Assembly (NCBI GenBank): GCA_041391725.1 | Contig: JAWKNL010000028.1 | Coordinates: 1 to 64,000 of the forward strand | Length of the DNA stretch: 64,000 nt | Source of the DNA: JAGQVA01 sp041391725 | GTDB lineage: Bacteria; Bacteroidota; Bacteroidia; J057 | Direction: 5' to 3' | Shown: positions 42,144-52,700 of the stretch, piece by piece | Position numbering within the stretch: position 1 is the stretch's first letter | Layout: each line of letters opens with the position of its first letter | Made by a program: the position numbers and the translations under genes | Notes under the pieces: model-generated | What the model was told of the DNA's origin: nothing | Database searches by the model: none | The model's input: the letters and a program-made list of their open reading frames with translations, nothing else

Positions 42144-43385
42144 TTATTCCACCTGAACCTTAGCTACGATCAGGCGGCCCTGTTGGTCTTTTACCCGAAG
42201 CATATACAATCCTGCCGGTATCATCCCTTTGTTTAGAATAACAGACTGGTTTTCTGAGGAGAATTCTGCATTTACCTTTCTGCCCTGAATATCAAATAAC
42301 TCCGGATTTTGCAATCTGTAGTTTTCCATCGAAATGCGCGTTGTGGCGGAAAAAGGATTAGGCGCTATGGTCAATTTTGAAGGTGCCATTTCAGGATCTG
42401 CCGCCGTTGCGTTTTCGCATACAAGTGTTGCGAGGAAATCGCGGACAAATCTGAAGGTTGTATCCATATACTGGGGTACGGAAAGCCCAAAGGCAAAAGG
42501 CACGTGATCTGCTCCCTCGAAGGAATAAAATGCATTTTGAATCCCTGCTTCATCTGCCCTGACATGAATACTCGAACTTCCGTGGACAATGACATTGGCA
42601 CCAAAAAGCTGAAGGGTTGAGGTTCCATAAGGGACGGTGGCATCCTGTGTGCCGTGCAGGCTCACAATTGGCTCGTCTCCGGGATGAATCCAGGCTGTAT
42701 CTCCGATGGCTCCGCAGAGGTTGATCACTCCTGCTACGGTGGAGGGGTAACCCATATTGCCGCTCAGCCCTTCGACTCCGCCGAGGCCGGGAATATCGCC
42801 TGCAATCACCGGAGGAAATTCGCCAGCCTGATCCAGGTAGGCGAGGTGAAGCGCCGCAATTCCGCCTGCCGAAACTCCGCCTACAAATATCTGGTCAGGG
42901 TCAATCCTGTACAGATTGTCGGTCATGGCATCTTTGTGCAAAAACCTGACGGCTGCCCGCATATCGTGCGTAGCCTTCATTACAGCTTTATACAGAATGT
43001 ATTCGTTTCCGTTTAATACGATTTCGGGCGTGAGCCGGTAATCGATAGAAACCGTGACATAACCCAGTTTCACAAACCGGGTGCACAATTCTACGATATC
43101 GGGGCTGGTACGCGACCCAAAGAAAAAACTACCGCCAAAGGCAAGTAGAATTACGGGTCGTTTGGGCGTGAGACTATCACCTGCCGGCTGGTAAATATCC
43201 ATGTACAGTGTGTCCACATTCGTAGGATTCCCGGTTGCAGGCTGGATATTCCACCCGTATTTTACCCCCGATATTTTGGTAAAGTTGGGGAAAACAACCT
43301 GCTGGTAGCGGCCGGTGGCGCAGGTGGGTTGTGCTGTGGAGAAAAAAGGCAGAAGGATCAGCAAACAGAGCAGAATACGATTCAT
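42144..43385 (-). CDS. Secreted alpha/beta-hydrolase (esterase type) with T9SS sorting domain
   Basis: A 413-residue secreted protein. Signal peptide to about residue 19 (FFSTAQ). The hydrolase part has an oxyanion loop (AFGGSFFFG), nucleophile GVSAGG, Asp in GTQDATVPY and His in GADHVPF. The last 75 residues form a type IX secretion C-terminal domain (TIAPNPFSATTRI ... GLYMLRVKDQQG). So it should be exported to the surface or medium by T9SS. Polysaccharide or ester substrates cannot be chosen. Start 43385 begins the signal peptide. Confidence 0.85.
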   Translation of the reverse strand: MNRILLCLLILLPFFSTAQPTCATGRYQQVVFPNFTKISGVKYGWNIQPATGNPTNVDTLYMDIYQPAGDSLTPKRPVILLAFGGSFFFGSRTSPDIVELCTRFVKLGYVTVSIDYRLTPEIVLNGNEYILYKAVMKATHDMRAAVRFLHKDAMTDNLYRIDPDQIFVGGVSAGGIAALHLAYLDQAGEFPPVIAGDIPGLGGVEGLSGNMGYPSTVAGVINLCGAIGDTAWIHPGDEPIVSLHGTQDATVPYGTSTLQLFGANVIVHGSSSIHVRADEAGIQNAFYSFEGADHVPFAFGLSVPQYMDTTFRFVRDFLATLVCENATAADPEMAPSKLTIAPNPFSATTRISMENYRLQNPELFDIQGRKVNAEFSSENQSVILNKGMIPAGLYMLRVKDQQGRLIVAKVQVE

Positions 43386-43389
43386 ATAT

Positions 43390-43420
43390 TTTGGGTTTAC
43401 GCAGAAGAACTTTACATTTA
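43390..43420 (+). promoter_or_regulatory. Candidate promoter TTTG-N19-TACATTTA
   Basis: TTTG at 43390-43393, then 19 bases, then TACATTTA at 43413-43420 (one mismatch). It points at the TIM-barrel gene at 43450 with a leader of about 25 bases. Confidence 0.5.
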
Positions 43421-43449
43421 TAACACACAGATTGCTATCTACTACACCA

Positions 43450-44409
43450 ATGAATAACAACAACCCCCTTTCCCGCAGAAGGTTTATATCTCAAACCGCT
43501 AAGGCAGGTGTTTTATTTTCCCTGGCAGCAGGTTTTCCGGAATTAAGTTTTTCCCGGACAAATATGGAAAAAATGCCTGAAATTTCTGTTTTCTCCAAAC
43601 ATCTTCAATGGCTCGATTATGGCCCTATGGCTGATTTTGCTGCCGCCATCGGCTTCGATGGCGTGGATCTCACCGTAAGGCCCGGCGGACATGTGCTCCC
43701 AGAAAATGTGAAAAAAGATTTGCCTAAAGCCGTTAGGGCAGTGGAAAAAGCAGGAAAAAAAGTCACTATGATTACTACTGCCGTTGCTGCTGCCAATGAA
43801 GAACATACCGAAGCGATTCTTAAAACAGCCGCAGATCTGGGAATTCAGTACTACCGGATGGGATGGGTTCCTTATGATCCTGCTCTTTCTCTAAAGGAAA
43901 ACCAGGTCAGGCTGGCGGACCAGTTTGGCCGCCTTGCCGAATTGAATGAAAAAACGGGTATCAGAGGCGCTTATCAGAATCACGCGGGTGACCGTTTTGG
44001 CTCGGCAATCTGGGATTTGGCGGACATGCTGGATGCCATCGGATCAGATTGGATCGGCTGTCAGTACGATATCCGGCATGCAACCGTGGAAGGCGCCAAT
44101 ACCTGGCCGATTGTGCTTCAGCGAATTGCCCCCCACATCAATACACTCGACTTTAAAGATTTTGTATGGGCCATAAACGGCGATAAAGTAGAGGTGAAAA
44201 ATGTGCCGCTGGGAGAGGGGATGGTCGATTTTGATATTTATGTCGCCATGTTGCGGAAACTGAAGGTATCCACCCCTATTTGCCTTCACTATGAATATGA
44301 CCTCGGCGGTGCTGAGCATGGAAAGCGCGACATTGCGGTTGACAAATCAGTGATTGCTGCTGCGATGAAAAAAGACCTTGAGTTTATGAGAAAATTATTG
44401 TCCAGATAA
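43450..44409 (+). CDS. Tat-exported TIM-barrel sugar isomerase/epimerase-like protein
   Basis: A 319-residue protein with a twin-arginine signal (SRRRFISQTAKAG). The body is an AP-endonuclease-2-type TIM barrel: FDGVDLTVRPGG, YYRMGW, AYQNHAGD, CQYDIRHATVEG and LHYEYDLGGAEHG supply Glu/Asp/His metal ligands. Such proteins are common in Bacteroidota carbohydrate loci as xylose-isomerase-like enzymes. It precedes a sulfatase by 43 bases; both may act on a sulfated glycan. Confidence 0.8.
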   Translation: MNNNNPLSRRRFISQTAKAGVLFSLAAGFPELSFSRTNMEKMPEISVFSKHLQWLDYGPMADFAAAIGFDGVDLTVRPGGHVLPENVKKDLPKAVRAVEKAGKKVTMITTAVAAANEEHTEAILKTAADLGIQYYRMGWVPYDPALSLKENQVRLADQFGRLAELNEKTGIRGAYQNHAGDRFGSAIWDLADMLDAIGSDWIGCQYDIRHATVEGANTWPIVLQRIAPHINTLDFKDFVWAINGDKVEVKNVPLGEGMVDFDIYVAMLRKLKVSTPICLHYEYDLGGAEHGKRDIAVDKSVIAAAMKKDLEFMRKLLSR

Positions 44410-44452
44410 AAGGACTGTCTATACGTGTTTCATAGCCTAATCTTTCCTGAAA

Positions 44453-46003
44453 ATGAATCGTCTGAACCCTTACTTTTTATTGTTGTTTTTTTTTCTTTTC
44501 GCAGGAAGTATGCCCCTCTTTGGTCAGCAAAAACTTCCCAAACTGGCGAAAGACAAAACAGTCAAACCCCGGAATGTAATATTCATTCTTACCGATGATC
44601 ACCGGTATGATTTTATGGGATTTACGGGGAAGGTTCCCTGGCTGAAAACCCCCAATCTCGACCGCCTGGCCAGTGAAGGAGCGCATTTTCCCAATGCATT
44701 TGTAACGACCTCGCTTTGTTCTCCCAGCCGTGCTTCCATACTTACCGGAATGTTTTCCCACACACATACGGTGGTTGACAACCAGGCGCCGGTGCCTGAC
44801 AATCTGTTTTTTTTCCCGCAATACCTCCAGAAAGCGGGATACCAGACGGCGTTTTTTGGCAAATGGCATATGGGACACGATACTGACGACCCGAGGCCTG
44901 GCTTCAACCATTGGGAAAGCTTTCGGGGGCAGGGTGTGTATTACAATCCGACGCTCAATATCAATGGTGAGCATATTGCCTACGGAGACTCGACCTATAT
45001 TACCGATCTTCTGACCCAGCATACCCTCGGGTGGCTGGATCAGCAGGATAAAAGCAAGCCCTTTTTTGTGTATTTGTCTCATAAAGCGGTGCATGCCGAT
45101 TTTCAGCCCGCAGCCCGCCACGCGGGAAAATACAAAGATGAACCCCTGATTTACCCGCCTTCTTATTACTCCTCTGTACCTCAGGTGAAAGGTAAAAACC
45201 GGAAACCGGGAGAACAGCCCTACCAGACCGACGAATACTACGGGGAAGGCCGTATGCCCGACTGGCAGAAAATGCAACGTGAAAGCTGGCATGGGGTGGA
45301 TTATATGTACCACGGAAACATGGATTACGCTACATTTTTCCGGCGGTATTGTGAGACGCTGCTGGGGGTGGATGAAAGTGTAGGCGCTGTACTAAACTGG
45401 CTCAAAGCCAATAATCTCGATGAGTCAACCATGGTCATTTATATGGGAGACAACGGTTTCGCCTTCGGCGAGCACGGGCTGATCGACAAACGCCAGTTTT
45501 ATGAAGAATCCGTTAAGGTGCCTTTCCTTGTACGTTGCCCCGAACTGTTTGCCGGTGGTAAAACCATTTCCGGAATGGTGCAAAATATAGACATTGCACC
45601 CACGGTAATGCAGATGGCCGGACTGACGGCTCCGGGTTATATGCACGGTAAATCATTTGTGCCCCTGCTCACCGGGGCAGATGTGGTCTGGCGCGACCGG
45701 ATATTTTATGAATACTACTGGGAATACGATTTTCCGCAGACCCCCACGATGCATGGCGTGCGCACCGATCGCTACAAATATATCCGCTATCACGGCATTT
45801 GGGATACCAACGAGTTTTACGATTTGCAGCAAGACCCGCACGAGCAAAACAACCTGATCGCTTCGCCCGCGCATCAGGATATGATCAAACAACTGGCGGG
45901 AGAAATCTACGACTGGCTGGAAGGAACGGGCGGCATGCAGATACCCCTCAAGCGCACCGTCAAACTCCGGGGCGGGGATCACAGAAATAAAGGAGTTTAT
46001 TGA
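44453..46003 (+). CDS. Exported sulfatase, formylglycine-dependent
   Basis: A 516-residue S1-family sulfatase with a signal peptide (to GSMPLFGQ). The metal-binding start LTDDHR, the modified Cys in CSPSRASILTG, HMGHD and GDNGFAFGEHG are all present. The Cys is converted to formylglycine by a maturase that is not in this window. It cleaves sulfate esters, most likely from glycans, in the periplasm or outside. It lacks a T9SS domain. It ends 4 bases before the convergent LolE-like gene. Confidence 0.9.
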   Translation: MNRLNPYFLLLFFFLFAGSMPLFGQQKLPKLAKDKTVKPRNVIFILTDDHRYDFMGFTGKVPWLKTPNLDRLASEGAHFPNAFVTTSLCSPSRASILTGMFSHTHTVVDNQAPVPDNLFFFPQYLQKAGYQTAFFGKWHMGHDTDDPRPGFNHWESFRGQGVYYNPTLNINGEHIAYGDSTYITDLLTQHTLGWLDQQDKSKPFFVYLSHKAVHADFQPAARHAGKYKDEPLIYPPSYYSSVPQVKGKNRKPGEQPYQTDEYYGEGRMPDWQKMQRESWHGVDYMYHGNMDYATFFRRYCETLLGVDESVGAVLNWLKANNLDESTMVIYMGDNGFAFGEHGLIDKRQFYEESVKVPFLVRCPELFAGGKTISGMVQNIDIAPTVMQMAGLTAPGYMHGKSFVPLLTGADVVWRDRIFYEYYWEYDFPQTPTMHGVRTDRYKYIRYHGIWDTNEFYDLQQDPHEQNNLIASPAHQDMIKQLAGEIYDWLEGTGGMQIPLKRTVKLRGGDHRNKGVY

Positions 46004-46007
46004 GAAT

Positions 46008-47231
46008 TTACATCCGAAGCCCCTTTACCACTTTCACCCTCGAAGCCTGAAGGGAAGGATAAACCGAAGCCAGAACCGATAGAATGACAACGGTAACGGC
46101 TACCAGCAAAAAGTCTGAAGCCTGCAATTCGATGGGGAAGGCTTTTACCCGGAAGCTTTCCCCGCCGTTTAACTGAATAAAACCGAAATACTTTTGCGCC
46201 AGTCCGGTCAGCAGGGCGACCACTACGCCAAAAACGCCTCCTACTGCGCCTACCAGCAGTCCGTCGGCGAGGAAAATCCTGCGGATAATCATGCTATTGG
46301 CCCCAAAAGATTTGAGTACTGCAATATCACGGGTTTTTTCCAATACGATCATGGAAAGGCTGCCCACAATATTGACCGCAGCAATGGAAAGCATTAGCAC
46401 CAGAATGAGGTAGCTGACATATTTTTCGTTGCGCATGACCTTGTACAAGGTCTGGTGCTGTTCATACCAGGTAAGTACTTCAAATTCGGGTCCTACGATG
46501 GCTTCAATCTGCTTTTTGACCGAGCCTGCGCGATCTGGATTGGTGAGCCTGAGTTCGTAGGCAGAGATTTCATTTTTTAGTTCAAACAAATCCCTCACAA
46601 CATAGAAGTCAGTAAGAATATATTTTTCATCATACTCTTTTTGGACGCTGAAGTATCCTGAGGGGAAAATGAACTCGGTATTGATCGGGTTGGAAATCGA
46701 TGCATCTCTCGGGATATAGGAAACCGATATAGGGCGGAAATCATTGTTGAGATCAGCACTCAGATTGGCTGCGATGACACTTCCCAGTACCGCCTGGGGG
46801 ACGCCGCTACGCGGTTTGAAATTATATTCACCGGCATAGACAAATGTGTCCACGCGATTGACCGAGAGGAAATCCTCCTCCACTCCCTTGATCGTACCGT
46901 AGGTCTGGTTATCGACAAATTCCAGCCATACCCTGCCTTCGATGGTACGGGTGATGGCTACTACTTCGGGGTGTTCGGCCAGGTTCTTATAGATATCATC
47001 GGAATGTTCAAACACCTGACCACGGGCGGCTACCACTTTGATGTCCGGATCCATGGCAGCAAAGAGTCCTTCAATGAAAGTTGTCAGCCCATTGAATACC
47101 GAAAGCACGAGAATTAGTGCAGCCGTGCCCACACCGATTCCCGCCATGGAAACCCAGGTGATAATATTAATCGCATTACTGGATTTGCGGGAGAAAAGAT
47201 AACGCCGGGCGATATAAAAAGGGAGGTTCAT
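46008..47231 (-). CDS. LolE/LolC-like FtsX-family permease
   Basis: A 407-residue inner-membrane protein starting LPFYIARRYLFSRK, the typical LolC/E start. Four transmembrane helices (near 22-44, about 275-300, 320-345, 375-395) flank a large periplasmic domain. It forms an ABC complex that releases lipoproteins from the inner membrane, with an ATPase encoded elsewhere. It overlaps rbfA by 4 bases. Confidence 0.85.
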   Translation of the reverse strand: MNLPFYIARRYLFSRKSSNAINIITWVSMAGIGVGTAALILVLSVFNGLTTFIEGLFAAMDPDIKVVAARGQVFEHSDDIYKNLAEHPEVVAITRTIEGRVWLEFVDNQTYGTIKGVEEDFLSVNRVDTFVYAGEYNFKPRSGVPQAVLGSVIAANLSADLNNDFRPISVSYIPRDASISNPINTEFIFPSGYFSVQKEYDEKYILTDFYVVRDLFELKNEISAYELRLTNPDRAGSVKKQIEAIVGPEFEVLTWYEQHQTLYKVMRNEKYVSYLILVLMLSIAAVNIVGSLSMIVLEKTRDIAVLKSFGANSMIIRRIFLADGLLVGAVGGVFGVVVALLTGLAQKYFGFIQLNGGESFRVKAFPIELQASDFLLVAVTVVILSVLASVYPSLQASRVKVVKGLRM

Positions 47232-47590
47232 TCTGTTTTACCCTCCTCATCGAGTTTTTTAAAAATCCTTTCGATTTTGTCTGCTTCGCGAAAGGAGTCA
47301 TCGGCGTAAAAGCGGATTTCCGGAACGATGCGCACTTTATTTTTGATGCGGGCGGCGAGCAGCCTTCTGATCTCATGCATATGGGCGTTCATCGCATCGG
47401 TGACAGCTTCCAGCTTATCGTCGGGGAAGACAGTCAGATAAATTTTCGCCATTCCTTTGTCGGGCGTAAGCCTGATTACCGTAACTGAAACCATACTGCC
47501 CTGGCTGAACGCAGGGTGGGTGCGAATGATTTCGCTGATTTCAAATTGAATGAGCTTTTCGGTTTTTTTTTGTTGAATGGAACCAGACAT
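47228..47590 (-). CDS. rbfA: Ribosome-binding factor A (RbfA)
   Basis: A 120-residue RbfA: the KH-type core with VSVTVIRLTPDKGMAKIYLTVF and RLLAARIKNKVRIVPEIRFYAD matches the family across its length. It helps the late maturation of the 30S subunit, especially in cold. The 4-base overlap with the LolE-like gene shows translational coupling of two unrelated functions. Confidence 0.95.
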   Translation of the reverse strand: MSGSIQQKKTEKLIQFEISEIIRTHPAFSQGSMVSVTVIRLTPDKGMAKIYLTVFPDDKLEAVTDAMNAHMHEIRRLLAARIKNKVRIVPEIRFYADDSFREADKIERIFKKLDEEGKTE

Positions 47591-47599
47591 ATACTTTTG
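47569..47599 (+). promoter_or_regulatory. Promoter TTTG-N19-TACTTTTG for the ABC exporter
   Basis: TTTG at 47569-47572, 19 bases, TACTTTTG at 47592-47599: a full match to the Bacteroidota consensus. It sits inside and just beyond the start of rbfA. The leader to 47641 is about 37 bases. Confidence 0.65.
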
Positions 47600-47627
47600 T
47601 ATCGATAGGACAAGGCCTTTCTACCTG

Positions 47628-47635
47628 CAAAGTTA
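47628..47635 (-). promoter_or_regulatory. Candidate -7 element for rbfA
   Basis: TAACTTTG on the minus strand, perfect TAnnTTTG, 38 bases before the rbfA ATG and overlapping the leader of the divergent exporter gene. Confidence 0.45.
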
Positions 47636-47640
47636 TAAGG

Positions 47641-49464
47641 ATGCGCGCTTATTTCCGAATTCTTTCTTTTGGGCGCCCCTGGTTTTGGCTGGGAGGGCTG
47701 TCCTTTGTCTTTTTGCTGTTGTACACGATTTTCAGTGCAGTGTCTCTGGTGTCGGCCATTCCCTTTCTGGAAATTCTTTTTTACCGGCAGGAGATACCCC
47801 GGCCAGAGATGATATTTTCCCTGGCAGATCTTGCTTCGCTCAAAGCTTACGGGTATTTCTACCTGAGCGGGTGGATGCACACTTATGGGAGGGAAGAAGT
47901 ACTGTTTTATTTTTGTTTTTTTCTGCTGGGAGTGATTCTGGTAAAAAATCTTTTCCGGTACCTGGCCAGTTATAGCATGGCCCCGCTGGAGTTTGGGATT
48001 GTACAGCGAATGCGGGATCATATATTCACCCACCTGACTACGCTTGATCTGCCTTTTTTTTCACGCAATAAAAAAGGCGATACCCTGAACATCCTGACCA
48101 GCGACCTGCAGGTAATTATGGAATCGGTGATCAGCACGGTTCAGGGTGCGATACGGGAGCCCCTTACCATGCTGGTGTTTTTATTTACCCTTGTAGTTAT
48201 TTCGTGGAAACTGACGCTGTTTACGCTTTTGATATTGCCGGTAACCGCCCTTGCCATAAATATGATTGCGCGGCCTCTGAAACGCAAGTCTGCCAGGGGG
48301 CAGGAAATTCTTGGTGACCTTTTGGCGCAGAATGAAGAATTTATTACCAGTTTCCGTATCGTAAAGGCGTTTCAGAAAGAAAAATTTGAACAGGATCGCC
48401 ACCACAAGATTAACCAGCGATATACCGATACACAGATTGGGATCAGAAGGCGAACCGAACTTGCCTCCCCGCTGACGGAGGTATTGAGCATAGTGGTAGT
48501 TTGTGCCATTATTTTTGTGGGAGGAACGATGATTCTGGGCGAAAACAGCAGCCTGAAGGCGTCGGAGTTTATCGGCTTTATCGCCATTTTTTCCCAGTTT
48601 CTGGCGCCGGTCAAAACCTTTTCGGGGATAGTTTCGAAAATTTCACGGGGAATCGCTTCATTTGAGCGGGTAGAAAAATTGCTTGCCAGCCGTCCGGAAG
48701 TGCAAAATGCCAAAAATCCGGAAGCAAAACCCGCTTTTGACCGAAGCCTGAAATTTGAGGATGTATGGTTTCGCTACGAATCAGCAGATGTGCTCAAAGG
48801 GGTAAGTTTTGAAATTCCCAAAGGCGCGACCGTGGCCATTGTAGGACCGAGTGGTGCCGGCAAATCTACGCTGGCAGATCTGATCCCGCGGTTTTATGAC
48901 CCTTACAAAGGCCGAATCCTCATGGATGATACCGATATCAGGCAAATCAGGCTGGAGGATTTGCGCTCACATATAGGCATGGTTACCCAGGAAGGGCTTT
49001 TGTTTCACGATACGGTGCGCAACAATATCGCCTACGGATTGCCCGGCGTCAGCCTGGCAGCGGTGGAGGCGGCTGCGCGGGTTGCCTATGCCCATGACTT
49101 TATCAGCGAACTTCCCCACGGGTATGATACCCTGCTAGGCGAAAGGGGAACCCGCCTGTCGGGAGGCCAGCGACAGCGGATCAGCATCGCCCGGGCCGTG
49201 CTTCGCAACCCCGAAATCCTCATCCTCGATGAGGCTACCTCCAATCTCGATACCGAGTCTGAAAAACTGGTTCAACAAGCCCTCGAACACCTGATGGCCA
49301 ACCGCACTTCCCTCGTGATTGCGCACCGGTTATCAACCATATTGTCGGCAGATATGATTCTGGTTATGAGCGAAGGAGGGATTGTGGAAAAAGGAAATCA
49401 TGAAGATCTTATTCAAAGAGATGGGTTGTACAAAAGATTATTTGAACTACAATTTTCTATTTAA
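47641..49464 (+). CDS. MsbA-like ABC exporter (permease-ATPase)
   Basis: A 607-residue half-transporter. Six helices in the first 330 residues are followed by an ATPase with Walker A GPSGAGKST (about 400), Q-loop VTQEGLLFHD, signature LSGGQRQR, Walker B ILILDEATSNLD and H-loop IAHRLST. These forms flip lipids or export drugs as homodimers. The family position next to rbfA and lolE suggests lipid A or phospholipid flipping, but substrate is not determined. Downstream, 49465-49705 is 241 bases with no gene or clear promoter seen. Confidence 0.9.
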   Translation: MRAYFRILSFGRPWFWLGGLSFVFLLLYTIFSAVSLVSAIPFLEILFYRQEIPRPEMIFSLADLASLKAYGYFYLSGWMHTYGREEVLFYFCFFLLGVILVKNLFRYLASYSMAPLEFGIVQRMRDHIFTHLTTLDLPFFSRNKKGDTLNILTSDLQVIMESVISTVQGAIREPLTMLVFLFTLVVISWKLTLFTLLILPVTALAINMIARPLKRKSARGQEILGDLLAQNEEFITSFRIVKAFQKEKFEQDRHHKINQRYTDTQIGIRRRTELASPLTEVLSIVVVCAIIFVGGTMILGENSSLKASEFIGFIAIFSQFLAPVKTFSGIVSKISRGIASFERVEKLLASRPEVQNAKNPEAKPAFDRSLKFEDVWFRYESADVLKGVSFEIPKGATVAIVGPSGAGKSTLADLIPRFYDPYKGRILMDDTDIRQIRLEDLRSHIGMVTQEGLLFHDTVRNNIAYGLPGVSLAAVEAAARVAYAHDFISELPHGYDTLLGERGTRLSGGQRQRISIARAVLRNPEILILDEATSNLDTESEKLVQQALEHLMANRTSLVIAHRLSTILSADMILVMSEGGIVEKGNHEDLIQRDGLYKRLFELQFSI

Positions 49465-49705
49465 CCTGACATCGGAAAATTTCGTATATTGTCAGACACT
49501 TCTGCGGGTAGTTACCTTATTTGGCTTATACAATCCTAAAAAAGAACGGTTCGTGTAATAACCTTACACATCAACAGCTGATTTTCGTACATTTACATAC
49601 AGATAGTTATTCCAGTCAATAAAATCTTTAAAAACTAAAATAACTGTTCGGACCAGACAGTAATTAACAGCGTAACCTTAAGTCCAAACCCTCAACTTCT
49701 GAACT

Positions 49706-52700
49706 ATGCAACACCCTTACAGATTTTCTCCGAATTCACTTCTTATCAGTGGGTTGCCACGCATCGGCTTATCCATGATACTGATACTCCTTACAACCGT
49801 GAGCCTGACAAATACTGCTTTCGCCGTGAACAAAACCACCAAAGGAACCGGCGATTGGGTGGATGCCAATAACTGGAACCCCGTGGGCGTCCCCACCTCC
49901 GCAGATGATGTTACGATTCTTTCCGGACATATAATCACCATGCCTTCGGTTGGCGTTTCACTTACCGAATGCAACAACCTCGTGATTGAATCCGGTGCAA
50001 CCATGGTACTCCTCAAAAGGGACCATACCGTCAATGGTATCACCACGCTCAACGGCCAGTTGCTGGACACCGAAAATTCAGGTGCCAATATTTTCATTGG
50101 CAAAGTAACGGTGGGTGCGACCGGTTCGTGGAACACCTCCGGCGTTACCAACGTCAGCAATATCCGTTTCCGCGGTGGTCTGGAAAATAACGGGGTGAGT
50201 TTTATCATCAATAAAGCCACTTTTGAAACCAACAGCCAGACACTCGGCGGTACCAGTGCCGTCGCATTTACCGGAACGGTCATTGTCGGTTCTGGAATCG
50301 AACTGACCAATGCCAATACCGCCGGTCTGACTTTTGGGCCGGTTTCCAACCTGACCGGTGTGGATGGCACTTCCAAATTTATCAATCAGGGAAATCTTTT
50401 TTATCAGCACAAAAATGCGCCGATGCTCATCGGGCAGGTCGATTTTACGCCCGTTGGCAATACCGTAACCTACAATCGCGATGGAATCAAACAGGCCGTG
50501 CTGGGAACCTCCTATTATAATCTTGTGATTGCACCTGATCCGCTGCTCAGCAATTTTGATAATGAAGCAACCGGAAATATTTCCGTACTAAATAACTTCA
50601 CCATTCAGAATGGCGCTGAGTTTCTGATCAAAGGATTTGACCTGAATGTTACGGGCAATTCATTGATTCAGGGACTGTTTACCGATGCAGATCTTGCCGG
50701 TACTACCACCCTTGGCAATACAGAACTTTCCTCCGGCGGCATGATCGACGGCAACAGCCTGAGCCACGGCACATTTGTCATCAATGGTACACTGAGTGTA
50801 CCCACGGGAACCGGCCAGATAGATGAAGGCGTGGTAACCGTTACCGGAACTACCACCATTTCTTCGGGAGCTTCTTTTTTGATTAACAGTCATTTTGGTG
50901 CAAAAACTTTTGGGCAGACAGACATCGTTTCCGGTGGAACCTTTGAATTTGTGGTGAATAACAACTCTACCATAGTTGCCTTTACCGGAGCTGTCAACAA
51001 TAATGGCACATTTACCCTTCAGAGAGGTACTTACACCTTTCAGGGAATTGTCACCAATTCTGCCACAGGAACGCTCAACGTAAATGGAGACGGAAGTTTT
51101 ACTTTTCAGACACATTTTGTCAATAATGGAACAGCTACAATCAATGACGGTATTTTCACCTTCGGCAACAGTACCATCAGCGGATCATCTGCACTGCTGA
51201 TCAATGGCGATATGTTTGTCAGCGCCGGTGCACAGGCAATTAATTCGAATACAGGCGGAATCACACTGAACGGAATTCTGGACGGAACCGACGGTGCATC
51301 TGTTTTCCGCAACGAACAGTCATTTACCTATAACCCTACCCTCCGCAACGTACCTATGGCTACCGGTTCGCTCGTAGCTTCTACCGTTGGTAACACTTTC
51401 CGTTATGCCCGAGTCGGTACAGATCAGGATGTAAGAGGCACTACGTATTACAATCTGGTTTTTGAAATCGGAACCGTGCGCACCCTCAACGATGGAAACG
51501 TAACGGTCAACGGCGACCTCACCAATAGTATTACCCAGGTGGGCCCGGGTGTGATTACCCTTGCAGGTACCGGACCTCAGACCATTTCGGGAAATGGCGT
51601 TTTTCAGGATATGACTGTAAATAAGCCCGCTGAAGCCGTAACTGTTACTGCTGATATGGCAGTTCTTGGAACACTCAATATTATCAGTGGATTGGTTGTC
51701 ACCGATCTCAATATTATCCATCTCGCTACCACCGGTACGCTGAATGAAACGCCCACTGCCTATGTATTTGGTATCACAGAAGCTACCCGTACCCTGGGCG
51801 GTGGATCGACCAGTACTTTCGGGAATATGGGGATGAGCATAACTTCTTCTGCCGGTAATCCGCTGGGAGCCACCACCGTATTCAGAAGTACTTCTACACC
51901 TGCCCTTACCGGTGGTATAAACCGTGGATACCTCGTTGTGCCCACCAATAATGCAGCGCTGAATGCTTCGATTGTGTTTAATTATATTGATGCAGATATC
52001 ACCGGACTGGTTGAGGCCAACTTCGTTTTGCTTCACAACACCGGAGGCGGATTTGTTAATATTGGGGGCACACTCAATGCAGGTGCCAATCAGATGACCT
52101 TTTCCGGAATAAATACCTTTGGCGCGCTTACGCTGGGTGATCCTGCCAGTTTCCCGGTTGAATGGCTTGATTTTCAGGCAGTCGCCCAACCTCAGGGAAT
52201 CGTACTGAACTGGGCTACTGCTTTTGAATTAAACAATGATTATTATTCGGTAGAAAGATCATTTGACGGCAACATCTTCGCTTCAATCGGAAATGTAGAA
52301 GGGGCCGGTACTACCAGCGACATCAGTACTTATACCTTCACCGATGAAGAAGGCCTCAGACTTAATAGTAATGTACTCTATTACCGGCTCAAGCAGGTTG
52401 ACAACAACGGGCAGTATGATTATTCTACCATCGTAGAGGTCAGACTGGAAACCACTTCCTCGCTTTCTCTCCGGGCATATCCATCTCCGCTTACCGAGGT
52501 GCTGAATGTGGAACTCATCCAGAGCGATCTTCCCCTGGGTGCTGCCCTTAGCCTTACCGATATGGCAGGAAGGGTGTTGTGGTCAACAAATACAGATCGC
52601 GAAACTGGTTCTTACCGCTTTTCGATCCCTGTATCTCATCTGAGTGCGGGAATCTATACCCTGGTGGCTCAGTCGGGCGATACGGTAAAATATATCCGAC

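Noticed and set aside
49465..49705. 241-base gap before the first surface protein, tested for a riboswitch
   Set aside because: A near -7 box (TACATTTA at 49588) exists, but no -33 partner or conserved aptamer-like motif was seen.
51320..52189. 289-codon frame antisense to the first T9SS surface protein
   Set aside because: Composition follows the sense repeats; no signal or domain.
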